From an uncultured Clostridia bacterium (GTDB taxonomy: Bacteria > Bacillota > Clostridia > UBA1381), in contig CAKSFY010000068.1 in assembly GCA_934454035.1 (NCBI GenBank), positions 1 through 11,083 on the forward strand: a stretch of DNA of 11,083 nt, in the 5' to 3' direction. Position numbers and translations under genes: made by a program. A model generated the notes under the pieces. The model had not been told where the DNA came from, made no database searches, and saw only the letters and a program-made list of their open reading frames with translations. Of the stretch, positions 1 through 5,870 are shown piece by piece. Positions within the stretch are counted from its first letter, which is position 1, and every line of letters starts with the position of its first letter.

Positions 1-1238
1 GTGTTGCATGCACGGCATTAAGGTCCTCCGAGCCAAATCAATATCCGTATAAAAATTATCTGTATCCACTCGAACCCTCAGAATGTATTAATAATGCATC
101 CGATTCCGCCAGAAATATAAGCAACATCAAAATATCAAATGTTGCAACCGGCGGAAAGCACCATGGTATAATATGCCTTGCGTCAAACGGCTGCAAAGTA
201 AGCAATATAGCAATTGATGGTATTACAGAGGTTGGCGACGGCATGCGTGAAGCAACGGTCAAAATATACACAGGTTACGGAGACGGGTACTCAAAAGAGG
301 ATATTGAAAATATAAACATAAAAAATATCAATTCAAGATATGCGGATTATGCAGTCTATTCTAACGCCGATATAACCGGCTGCCGCATCAAAAATGCACA
401 CTCACAAATTCATGTGCATCCTGTAAAGCTTGATTTTCCGTCAGGCTTTGCAGTAACCGACGGAATAGACAAATCGGATGTATCTCAAATGTTAAATGAT
501 TTGGGAATAAAAAACACAGACTGTGTTGCCGTCCATACATCCCTTAAAAGTATAGGCGCAGTCACAGGCGGAGCAGTCGGTCTGCTTAATTACTTAACAG
601 ATTGTTTAAACGGTGGTCTGCTTATCGTTCCTACTCACACTTGGGCAACCGTGAACAAACAATCGCCCGTCTTTTCCGTTGTTGATTCAATGCCGTGCAT
701 AGGAGCTTTTCCGTCAGTTTGTGCCAAAGAGGCAATAAAAAGAGAAAATGCCGACCGTTCACTGCATCCGACTCATTCAGCCGCAGTATTCGGGAAAAAT
801 GCAAGCAAATATGTTCAAAACGAATTAGGCGTTCGTTCCAGAACTCCTAAAAACGGTGTTTGGGGCAGATTATATGATGAACATGCAAAAGTTATATTAA
901 TCGGTGTCGGACTTGAAAGCAATACATACATTCATGCCATAGATGAGGAACTGAATCATCTGCCGGAAAATCCGGATTTTTATTTTGATGCCGAAATAGT
1001 TGACTCATTCGAAAAAAAACATTCTGTAAAAAAAATGAATACCATGGCATACTGGACATCCGATAAATTTCCAAAGCTTGAGAAATATCTTTTTAACAAT
1101 GACGCAATTAAATACTCTCATTTAGGTAACGCAAAGGTCATTTGCTTTGATGTCCGCAAAGGTCACGATTCAATTATAGAACTTTGCAGGAAAGCTGACG
1201 ATACAACAGATTTTGACTCAATTACCAAAAATCTATAA
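1..1238 (+). CDS. Beta-helix-like repeat region fused to an AAC(3)-family N-acyltransferase, 5' truncated
   Basis: The frame is open from base 3, so the gene begins before the window; 411 residues are visible. Residues about 35-140 read as short beta-strand repeats rich in Asn, Ile and Gly (NISNIKISNV, CKVSNIAIDGI, IENINIKNIN, ADITGCRIKNA), typical of right-handed parallel beta-helices of the pectate-lyase/polygalacturonase type. From about residue 155 the chain matches the Antibiotic_NAT (AAC(3), YokD/FrbF) fold: VHTSLKSIG at 177-185, a GGLLIVPTHTW strand-loop, RSLHPTHS, KNGVWGRL, then VILIGVG followed by NTYIHAIDE. Known members move an acetyl group from acetyl-CoA to an amine, classically the 3-amino group of aminoglycosides. 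The usual HxxE at the active site reads His-Ala-Ile-Asp-Glu here (His311), so the acid is Asp or is shifted by one. The ATG at 243 lies inside the repeats with no well-placed ribosome binding site and is not taken as a start. Acceptor unknown; a carbohydrate amine is a guess. Confidence 0.8.
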   Translation, partial: VACTALRSSEPNQYPYKNYLYPLEPSECINNASDSARNISNIKISNVATGGKHHGIICLASNGCKVSNIAIDGITEVGDGMREATVKIYTGYGDGYSKEDIENINIKNINSRYADYAVYSNADITGCRIKNAHSQIHVHPVKLDFPSGFAVTDGIDKSDVSQMLNDLGIKNTDCVAVHTSLKSIGAVTGGAVGLLNYLTDCLNGGLLIVPTHTWATVNKQSPVFSVVDSMPCIGAFPSVCAKEAIKRENADRSLHPTHSAAVFGKNASKYVQNELGVRSRTPKNGVWGRLYDEHAKVILIGVGLESNTYIHAIDEELNHLPENPDFYFDAEIVDSFEKKHSVKKMNTMAYWTSDKFPKLEKYLFNNDAIKYSHLGNAKVICFDVRKGHDSIIELCRKADDTTDFDSITKNL

Positions 1239-1240
1239 GT

Positions 1241-1280
1241 AAAAGGCTGCCGCTCCGGCATATAGGAGCAGCAGCTTTTT
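1241..1280 (+). terminator. Rho-independent terminator of the acyltransferase gene
   Basis: Two bases after the TAA stop, bases 1241-1256 pair with 1265-1280 around an 8-base loop. There are ten Watson-Crick pairs in the GC-rich part, one C-A mismatch, one G-U and four A-T pairs at the base, followed by a T run on the + strand. Only four A residues sit on the other side, so termination of the opposing leftward gene would be weaker. Confidence 0.85.
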
Positions 1281-1759
1281 TAATACGGCAAATCCAGTAT
1301 ATTTACAATTTCTATTCCGTTCTTTTGCGCATATGCAATAGTGTTCTTTGTTCCTCCGTTTTGTCCGCAAAATGCGGCAATCACCCTTTGGGAACGGTCT
1401 ACCATCCACATATTGCGAAACTGAAAACATGAGTAAGTATATTTTGGCGAAAGATAATAGACATACGACGCATTGTTTAAAACGAAGTTATATCTTTCCT
1501 TTTCCGATTTATTTCTCATTCGCTCGAAGCCTTTGTACGGGACCGCGCAAACAAGCTTAATCTCCGGATGTGTTTTACGCATATTTATAACCGTCTCCGC
1601 CGCCCACATATCAAACCCCATAGCCATTCCCGATATGAAGCTTGTATATCCTTCGGCAAAGGAACGTTCTATTTCCGATTCCAGCAATTTTTTTATTTCC
1701 TTTTCTCCCATACAAAGCTTGTCGGGACGATGCCCGGTAAAGCAGCATATTTTTGACAT
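1280..1759 (-). CDS. SLOG-family (YpsA/DUF1273-like) protein
   Basis: This 159-residue protein begins with the Rossmann-like SLOG signature: FTGHRP at residues 7-12, then SGMAMGFDMWAAE at 43-55, the phosphate-loop and acidic motif of the DUF1273/YpsA branch. Later conserved blocks include the VPYKGFE region near 73-79 and AFCGQNGGTKNTIAYA at 129-144. SLOG proteins are thought to bind nucleotides or nucleotide-derived ligands; the B. subtilis relative YpsA has been linked to cell division, but no reaction is established for this branch. The start is supported by GGGGAG seven bases before the ATG. The gene has its own promoter and ends in the terminator stem shared with the rightward acyltransferase gene. 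There is no obvious functional tie to the upstream GRE unit. Confidence 0.85.
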   Translation of the reverse strand: MSKICCFTGHRPDKLCMGEKEIKKLLESEIERSFAEGYTSFISGMAMGFDMWAAETVINMRKTHPEIKLVCAVPYKGFERMRNKSEKERYNFVLNNASYVYYLSPKYTYSCFQFRNMWMVDRSQRVIAAFCGQNGGTKNTIAYAQKNGIEIVNILDLPY

Positions 1760-1795
1760 ACAAATCTCCCCAAAATAATTTATAGTTCTGATTAC

Positions 1796-1825
1796 AGTAT
1801 ATCATATTTTATATGCTGCTGTCCA
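1796..1825 (-). promoter_or_regulatory. Predicted sigma-A promoter of the SLOG gene
   Basis: On the minus strand, TGGACA (1820-1825) and TATACT (1796-1801) are separated by 18 bp, with a TG two bases before the -10 box (TGA-TATACT), as in extended -10 promoters. It lies in the gap after the GRE stop, so the SLOG gene can be transcribed on its own. Confidence 0.6.
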
Positions 1826-1855
1826 CCCTTTCGGAGAATTAATTTTCATTTGTTA

Positions 1856-3799
1856 TCAAACGCTGTACTCTGCTCTTTTTATCACATGATTTTGAAAAAC
1901 GGTGTCGAGTTCGTCAAAATATCCGCTCCAGCCCCAAACCCGGACTATAAGATTCGGATATTTTCCCGGATGCTTTTGTGCGTCAATCAGCTTTTCTCTG
2001 TTAATCGAATTAAGCTGAAGCTGATGTCCGCCCAAAAGTATAAAATACTTAACAAGCTGCGCAACCTTTTTCACTCCGTCTTCATTGCGGAAAGTATTAT
2101 CATGTATTTCAATTGTCAGCGGTCCGCCGTTTACTATTCTCTTCATATCAAACTTTGTAAATGACTTGATAACCGACAGTACTCCCTCTGTATGAGTCGT
2201 AATTGCCGGAGAAAAGCTTGACGAATAAGGGGTAAATGCATATCTGCCGTCTGCGGTGGCTCCAACCTTTTCGGAAGAATAAATATATTCCTGAGCACTG
2301 CCTGTTCCCGGGCGGCATATACCGCCCGACGCATTTCTGAGCGTTTTCATATACGAACAAAATGCATCCATCAGACTTGACGCAATATCGTCAACATAAT
2401 CATCATCGTTACCCATCTTCGGGCAGCCGCAAAGCTCGGAGTGCAAAGTTTCATAACCTTTAAAATTCGCATCAAGTGCAGCTATTATTTCATCAGCTGT
2501 GTATTTTTTCTCTTCAAATACAAGTTTCTTTACCGCGCTGAGCGCATCGGCAGCATTGGCAATACCTGTACCGTGAAATCCGTAATTATTATATCTTGGT
2601 GAATATTCTGAATAATCCTTCAGTTTCTCTATGCAATCATAAGAAAACAAAGAATCCACAATATTCGGCCGGCGCACATCAATTTTGACTGTCTCTGCAA
2701 GCAGTCTGTCACACTCCGTTTCGATTTTCTTTTTCACAAATCCGAAAAACTCATCATAATCGGCACATTCCCTCGCGTGGGCATAAATGCAATCGTTTAC
2801 AACCTTAGGGAAATTCATTACTGCGATATTAGGCACATCCCTTGCATCCGGAACTATAAATTCCCAGCATGCCGCAACACTGTAGTTATATGCATCCGAC
2901 GGTGCATATCCCAATGCAATAAGCCCCGGAATCACAATATCATCATTAGAATACTGCGGAAATCCCAGACCCATTTTCGTCATTTCCGTTCCGAGAATGT
3001 AAAGAGAATCGGGTGTATTTTTGTTTACACGCAAATTTATTTTAGGGTCAATCAAGCCGAGCTCCATAGATGCCTTCATGCAGATTTCGGAAAGCTCATT
3101 AAAGCTTTCGCTTCCGTCCTCATTCAGTCCTCCGAGCATCATGCTTTGTCCGTCATCGCCCTCCTGAACGCCGAAATATATATCCCTGTCAATATTAATG
3201 CTTATGAAGAATTCCTCGGTCAATTCAAGCATTTCCTCAGCCGAAACTCCTTTTTCTTTGTCCGCCAGGTAAAACGGATACATATATTGGTCGAATCTGC
3301 CCAGTGTAACATGAACCGCTCCGCTTATCCTAAGCGCAAAAATCATTATTTTCATCATAATAAGCGCTTCATAATAGCTTTGCGGTGCTTTTTGAGGAAT
3401 CCTTTCAAGTGCAAGCCTCAAGTCGCCGTCTGCCGCGTCTCTGTATTTATCGCATAGCTTATATATTGCATTGATTGCCTTTTGTGCCGAATCCGTAAAC
3501 TCATTTTGCGGCGAATTCTTCATTTTATTTAAAATACAATCAAATCCGTTATTCAAATAAATCGCGTAATTCGGTACAAAATTCCCATCTCCCAAAAGAT
3601 CGCATTCTCTGTTATACCTGTTAAATCCTATCCTGTCTCCGCAAAGAATAACCGGTTGTTCATTTTCCATATATTTACAGAAGAATTCCGTATTTTCACC
3701 GAGCGTACTGCCCTGAGTGCCGATTTTCCTGCATATTCTTTTTTTTCTGTACTCTTTTGCGTTAAGAGTCTCAAGAAGTTTTTTTACTCTATCCGTCAT
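1856..3799 (-). CDS. Glycyl radical enzyme, PFL-like family, substrate unassigned
   Basis: This 647-residue protein is a glycyl radical enzyme. Its C-terminus carries the radical loop as RVWGWSGYF, with the predicted radical Gly623; most relatives read RV(A/S)GY. The predicted thiyl cysteine is Cys311 in VAACWEF, followed by Glu313. The single Cys-x-Glu arrangement is that of dehydratases and lyases (CutC, glycerol dehydratase, HypD), not the Cys-Cys pair of pyruvate formate-lyase. Other family blocks are clear: GFHGTGIANAADALSAVKKLVFEE (408-430), CPKMGNDDDYVDDIA (459-473), RPGTGSAQE (496-504), ATADGR (514-519), NGGPLTIEI (557-565). At 647 residues it is about 100-200 shorter than well-known members, the shortfall lying mainly N-terminal to the active site. 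It starts 17 bp after its activase, preceded by AAAGGA, and ends in tandem stops TGA-TAA. The strictly anaerobic reaction, dehydration, C-N or C-C cleavage, cannot be assigned. Confidence 0.93.
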   Translation of the reverse strand: MTDRVKKLLETLNAKEYRKKRICRKIGTQGSTLGENTEFFCKYMENEQPVILCGDRIGFNRYNRECDLLGDGNFVPNYAIYLNNGFDCILNKMKNSPQNEFTDSAQKAINAIYKLCDKYRDAADGDLRLALERIPQKAPQSYYEALIMMKIMIFALRISGAVHVTLGRFDQYMYPFYLADKEKGVSAEEMLELTEEFFISINIDRDIYFGVQEGDDGQSMMLGGLNEDGSESFNELSEICMKASMELGLIDPKINLRVNKNTPDSLYILGTEMTKMGLGFPQYSNDDIVIPGLIALGYAPSDAYNYSVAACWEFIVPDARDVPNIAVMNFPKVVNDCIYAHARECADYDEFFGFVKKKIETECDRLLAETVKIDVRRPNIVDSLFSYDCIEKLKDYSEYSPRYNNYGFHGTGIANAADALSAVKKLVFEEKKYTADEIIAALDANFKGYETLHSELCGCPKMGNDDDYVDDIASSLMDAFCSYMKTLRNASGGICRPGTGSAQEYIYSSEKVGATADGRYAFTPYSSSFSPAITTHTEGVLSVIKSFTKFDMKRIVNGGPLTIEIHDNTFRNEDGVKKVAQLVKYFILLGGHQLQLNSINREKLIDAQKHPGKYPNLIVRVWGWSGYFDELDTVFQNHVIKRAEYSV

Positions 3800-3816
3800 A
3801 ATAACAAATCCTTTCT

Positions 3817-4662
3817 TTACATTATTCTAAGCGTAATACCGTTACTTTTAAATAAGTCCGCCGATTCTGCAACAGCGGCATCCGGATCAAACTGCGGAGT
3901 ATATTTTCTTGAACAAAGCGAATATTTTGCTCCGGCAAGCTTGTTATAAGGCAGTCCCTCTGCGTATTTAACCTTATAAAACCTGAGAATGTTTATTATA
4001 TCCTTCAAATTGCTTTCCGTTGCGATGACTTCCGGTATAAGCGGAATTCTGACAATAAAGTCCCTGCCCGACTCTGCCAGCAACCCGAAGTTATTTATAA
4101 TTACCGAACTGCTCACACCTGTATATTTTTTTGATTTTTCTTCATTGATAACCTTTAAGTCAAACAAGAACATATCAGCAAGGTTCAATATTTCTTTAAA
4201 CACCTTCTCGTTTGTATATCCGCTTGTCTGAACGGCAGTATGAATCTCTCCTTTTAATATTCCAAGACATTCAGACAAAAATTGAGGTTGCGCCAGCGGT
4301 TCTCCTCCTGAAAATGTAACTCCTCCTCCATCATAAAACATTTTGTTTTTTTTAAGCTTTAAGCAGAGCTCTTCAGCAGTATACTCAACTCCGCAAACTC
4401 TTATAAGATTTTTCGGACATACCGCAGCACATTCTTCAATAAGGTCTTTTTTTCCCGTTAATCTGACAGCAGTTTCAATACATTTTCCGCAGCCGATACA
4501 CTCATTATAATTTTTAAGTATCTGCTTTTCAAATGACTGTCCCTCAGGATTGTGACACCAGCTGCATTTTAATGGGCAGCCCTTTAAAAAGACCGTGCTT
4601 CTTATCCCCGGTCCGTCAAAAACCGAAAATTCTTCAATGGAAAACACCAATCCCCGGCTCAT
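3817..4662 (-). CDS. Glycyl-radical enzyme activating enzyme (radical SAM)
   Basis: The 281-residue product uses S-adenosylmethionine and a [4Fe-4S] cluster to place the radical on the glycine of the GRE encoded 17 bp downstream. Near the N-terminus it shows SVFDGPGIRSTVFLKGCPLKCSWCHNPE, with the CxxxCxxC cluster at Cys29, Cys33 and Cys36. A ferredoxin-like insert follows (Cys55, Cys58, Cys61, then Cys78 and Cys82-Pro), and then the SAM-binding strand GGGVTFSGGEP. Most dehydratase-type activases carry two complete CxxCxxCxxxCP clusters in this insert; only five cysteines remain here, enough for one. The ATG at 4662 is chosen because GGGAGG (4671-4676) stands eight bases before it. A GTG three codons upstream overlaps that ribosome binding site and is unlikely to be used. 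First gene of the leftward unit. Confidence 0.93.
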   Translation of the reverse strand: MSRGLVFSIEEFSVFDGPGIRSTVFLKGCPLKCSWCHNPEGQSFEKQILKNYNECIGCGKCIETAVRLTGKKDLIEECAAVCPKNLIRVCGVEYTAEELCLKLKKNKMFYDGGGVTFSGGEPLAQPQFLSECLGILKGEIHTAVQTSGYTNEKVFKEILNLADMFLFDLKVINEEKSKKYTGVSSSVIINNFGLLAESGRDFIVRIPLIPEVIATESNLKDIINILRFYKVKYAEGLPYNKLAGAKYSLCSRKYTPQFDPDAAVAESADLFKSNGITLRIM

Positions 4663-4688
4663 ATGCCTCACCTCCCAATCTTGATTTT

Positions 4689-4717
4689 AATATAGCATAT
4701 TGCACTTGACATTTCAA
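4689..4717 (-). promoter_or_regulatory. Predicted sigma-A promoter of the activase-GRE unit
   Basis: On the minus strand, TTGAAA (4712-4717) and TATATT (4689-4694) are exactly 17 bp apart. Initiation would fall near 4682, leaving a leader of only about 20 bases with the ribosome binding site GGGAGG. The -35 box directly abuts the -35 box of the divergent araC promoter. Confidence 0.7.
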
Positions 4718-4718
4718 G
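4705..4718. promoter_or_regulatory. Inverted repeat formed by the two back-to-back -35 boxes
   Basis: CTTGA-CATT-TCAAG is an inverted repeat with 5-bp arms. Its left arm contains the -35 box of the rightward promoter and its right arm that of the leftward promoter. It could be an operator, or simply the result of two similar -35 hexamers meeting head to head. Two polymerases could not occupy it at once. Confidence 0.5.
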
Positions 4719-4734
4719 AAATATGTTGTATAAT
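4706..4734 (+). promoter_or_regulatory. Perfect-consensus sigma-A promoter of the araC-type gene
   Basis: TTGACA (4706-4711) and TATAAT (4729-4734) are separated by 17 bp, matching the housekeeping consensus at all twelve bases. Initiation near 4741 gives a leader of about 28 bases. A consensus promoter is unusual for a regulator that is normally expressed at low level, and suggests restraint by overlapping binding or autoregulation. Confidence 0.85.
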
Positions 4735-4768
4735 TTAAGACAAAAGTTATCCTTTTAAGGTGATTAAT

Positions 4769-5560
4769 ATGCTTATATTTCAGAATAACAACTCAATAGG
4801 AAATTATGCTTATAATGCTTTTATTTACGAGCCATGTGAATGGGAGTATCATTTTCATAAAAATTACGAATTAATCTATGTAATGGATGGTGAAATTGAG
4901 GCTGATGTCGATGCAAAAAAATATGCAATAAAAAAAGGAGAATTTTCGTTAATTCTTCCATATAACATACATAGCATGCATACACCGCTTGCGTCAAAAG
5001 TATGGATTGGCGTTTTTTCGCCCGACTTTGTAAAAAGCTTTGATGATTTTATGTCCGGCAAAGCAAACAAGAATACTGTTTTTTGTATTGACAAAACCGC
5101 AATGGCATACACCGAAAGACTTCTCAAACCCGAGCAGCCGGATCTTTTTACTCTTCAGTCTGTTTTGTATACAATATGCTCCGCATATGCGAAGCAGGGC
5201 GACTTTTACCCCAAATCAAACGAAACTAATGACCTGCCTATAAAAATATTTGAATATACAAAAAATAATTTCACAAAAAATATATCGCTTAAAAGTATTT
5301 CTGCAAAGTTCGGATACGACTATAATTACCTATCAAGAGTATACCACAGTGTCTTTCACATAAATTTCAGAGATTTTTTAAATCAATTCAGAGCGGATTA
5401 TGCACTGAATCTTCTCAATGCCAATGTTTCGATTGCCGAGGTTGCTATGGAAAGCGGATTCGGCAGTATCCGCACAATGAACAGATGCTTTAAATCCGTT
5501 TATAAAAAATCGCCTTCGGAAATAATGAAAAATAATCACAGTCTGATAATTCATGCGTGA
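4769..5560 (+). CDS. AraC-family transcriptional regulator, divergent to the GRE unit
   Basis: The 263-residue protein has an N-terminal cupin-like sensor domain (about residues 15-80, with EYHFHKNYELIYVMDGE and a second His pair in PYNIHSMH) and a C-terminal AraC double helix-turn-helix (about 157-252). The latter contains SLKSISAKFGYDYNYLSRVYHSVFHINFRDFLNQFRADYA and SIAEVAMESGFGSIRTMNRCFKSVYKKSPSE, the expected signature. Such proteins usually bind a small molecule, often a sugar, in the cupin and activate neighbouring genes; ligand unknown. The ATG at 4769 is preferred: AAGGTGA (4757-4763) is five bases before it, whereas the in-frame GTG at 4760 lies inside that ribosome binding site. The same GTG-in-Shine-Dalgarno layout occurs at the divergent activase gene. 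The stop codon sits in the right arm of a perfect hairpin. Confidence 0.9.
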   Translation: MLIFQNNNSIGNYAYNAFIYEPCEWEYHFHKNYELIYVMDGEIEADVDAKKYAIKKGEFSLILPYNIHSMHTPLASKVWIGVFSPDFVKSFDDFMSGKANKNTVFCIDKTAMAYTERLLKPEQPDLFTLQSVLYTICSAYAKQGDFYPKSNETNDLPIKIFEYTKNNFTKNISLKSISAKFGYDYNYLSRVYHSVFHINFRDFLNQFRADYALNLLNANVSIAEVAMESGFGSIRTMNRCFKSVYKKSPSEIMKNNHSLIIHA

Positions 5561-5570
5561 ATTATCAGAC
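5541..5570 (+). terminator. Perfect 13-bp hairpin over the araC stop codon
   Basis: GTCTGATAATTCA (5541-5553) pairs perfectly with TGAATTATCAGAC (5558-5570) around the tetraloop TGCG. The TGA stop is the first three bases of the right arm. The stem is AT-rich and is followed by CATTGCCGTTTTC rather than a clean T run, so it is an atypical terminator or an mRNA-stabilising 3' end. Confidence 0.5.
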
Positions 5571-5616
5571 CATTGCCGTTTTCATAAAATATTTTAATAA
5601 AAAAATAAAATAACTC

Positions 5617-5645
5617 TTGAAAAATAAGCTAAAATGTTGTATAAT
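5617..5645 (+). promoter_or_regulatory. Predicted sigma-A promoter of tRNA-Arg
   Basis: TTGAAA (5617-5622) and TATAAT (5640-5645) are 17 bp apart and lie 14 bases before the first base of the tRNA. The last spacer bases and the -10 box (ATGTTG-TATAAT) match those of the araC promoter. Confidence 0.8.
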
Positions 5646-5659
5646 AAGAAATGTTGTAT

Positions 5660-5736
5660 GTGCCTGTAGCTCAGCTGGATAGAGTGTCAGACTCCGACTC
5701 TGAAGGTCGTGCGTTCGAATCGCATCAGGCATACCA
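5660..5736 (+). tRNA. tRNA-Arg (anticodon CCG)
   Basis: A full cloverleaf folds by eye. The acceptor GTGCCTG (5660-5666) pairs with CAGGCAT (5726-5732), with one G-U pair. The D stem is GCTC/GAGT. The anticodon stem TCAGA/TCTGA encloses the loop CTCCGAC with anticodon CCG at 5694-5696. The variable loop is AGGTC and the T arm is GTGCG-TTCGAAT-CGCAT. The discriminator base is A5733, and the 3' CCA is encoded (5734-5736). It reads CGG arginine codons. Its 3' half is a likely integration target, because an integrase gene follows pointing toward it. Confidence 0.96.
5709..5736 (+). other. Candidate attL core: T arm and 3' end of tRNA-Arg
   Basis: Tyrosine integrases of this type commonly recombine in the T arm or 3' end of a tRNA and restore the gene on insertion. 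The integrase stop lies 135 bases from this tRNA. The core cannot be defined because the matching attR lies outside the window. This is inference from position only. Confidence 0.45.
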
Positions 5737-5782
5737 AAAAAAGTCAGTATTTAAGCCATTTCTCGGTTTGTACTGATTTTTT
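5736..5782 (+). terminator. Predicted terminator downstream of tRNA-Arg
   Basis: An A run (5736-5742), one bulged G and TCAGTA (5744-5749) pair with TACTGA (5771-5776) and a T run (5777-5782). The loop is long, about 21 bases, which weakens the call. If integration occurred at the tRNA end, this terminator belongs to the element. Confidence 0.55.
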
Positions 5783-5802
5783 ATTTTGTTCTAAAAGGGC
5801 GT

Positions 5803-5824
5803 TTTGTCCTTTGTTTGTCCTTTA
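5803..5824 (+). repeat. Two tandem 11-bp repeats, possible integrase arm sites
   Basis: TTTGTCCTTTG (5803-5813) is followed directly by TTTGTCCTTTA (5814-5824), matching at 10 of 11 bases and spaced one helical turn apart. They lie between the tRNA 3' end and the integrase. Short direct repeats bound by the integrase N-terminal domain (DR2-type arm sites in Tn916) occupy this position in related elements. Function is inferred. Confidence 0.5.
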
Positions 5825-5828
5825 TTGC

Positions 5829-5859
5829 AAAAAAACGGAGCGGTTTTTGTTCCGCTCCG
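5829..5859 (-). terminator. Rho-independent terminator of the repressor-integrase unit
   Basis: Read on the minus strand, the stem CGGAGCGG (5852-5859) pairs perfectly with CCGCTCCG (5836-5843) around an 8-base loop and is followed by seven T residues (5829-5835). It lies 11 bases beyond the integrase stop. Both arms are copies of the octamer that recurs across the element. Confidence 0.92.
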
Positions 5860-5870
5860 ATAAAATATTA

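Noticed and set aside
243..1238. Acyltransferase starting at the ATG at 243
   Set aside because: The frame is open back to base 3, the beta-strand repeats continue across the ATG, and no well-spaced ribosome binding site precedes it.
490..1238. A separate AAC(3) gene starting at the Met before LNDLGIK
   Set aside because: No ribosome binding site lies before it and the upstream frame remains open and protein-like.
1850..2164. 104-residue rightward frame opposite the GRE C-terminus
   Set aside because: It is antisense to the glycyl radical domain and shows no family features.
2777..3457. 226-residue rightward frame opposite the GRE gene
   Set aside because: It lies antisense to a clearly conserved enzyme and has no recognisable domain or ribosome binding site; it is a shadow of the GRE codons.
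1856..3799. Pyruvate formate-lyase (pflB)
   Set aside because: The adjacent Cys-Cys pair of PFL is absent; a single Cys followed by x-Glu is present, and the protein is much shorter.
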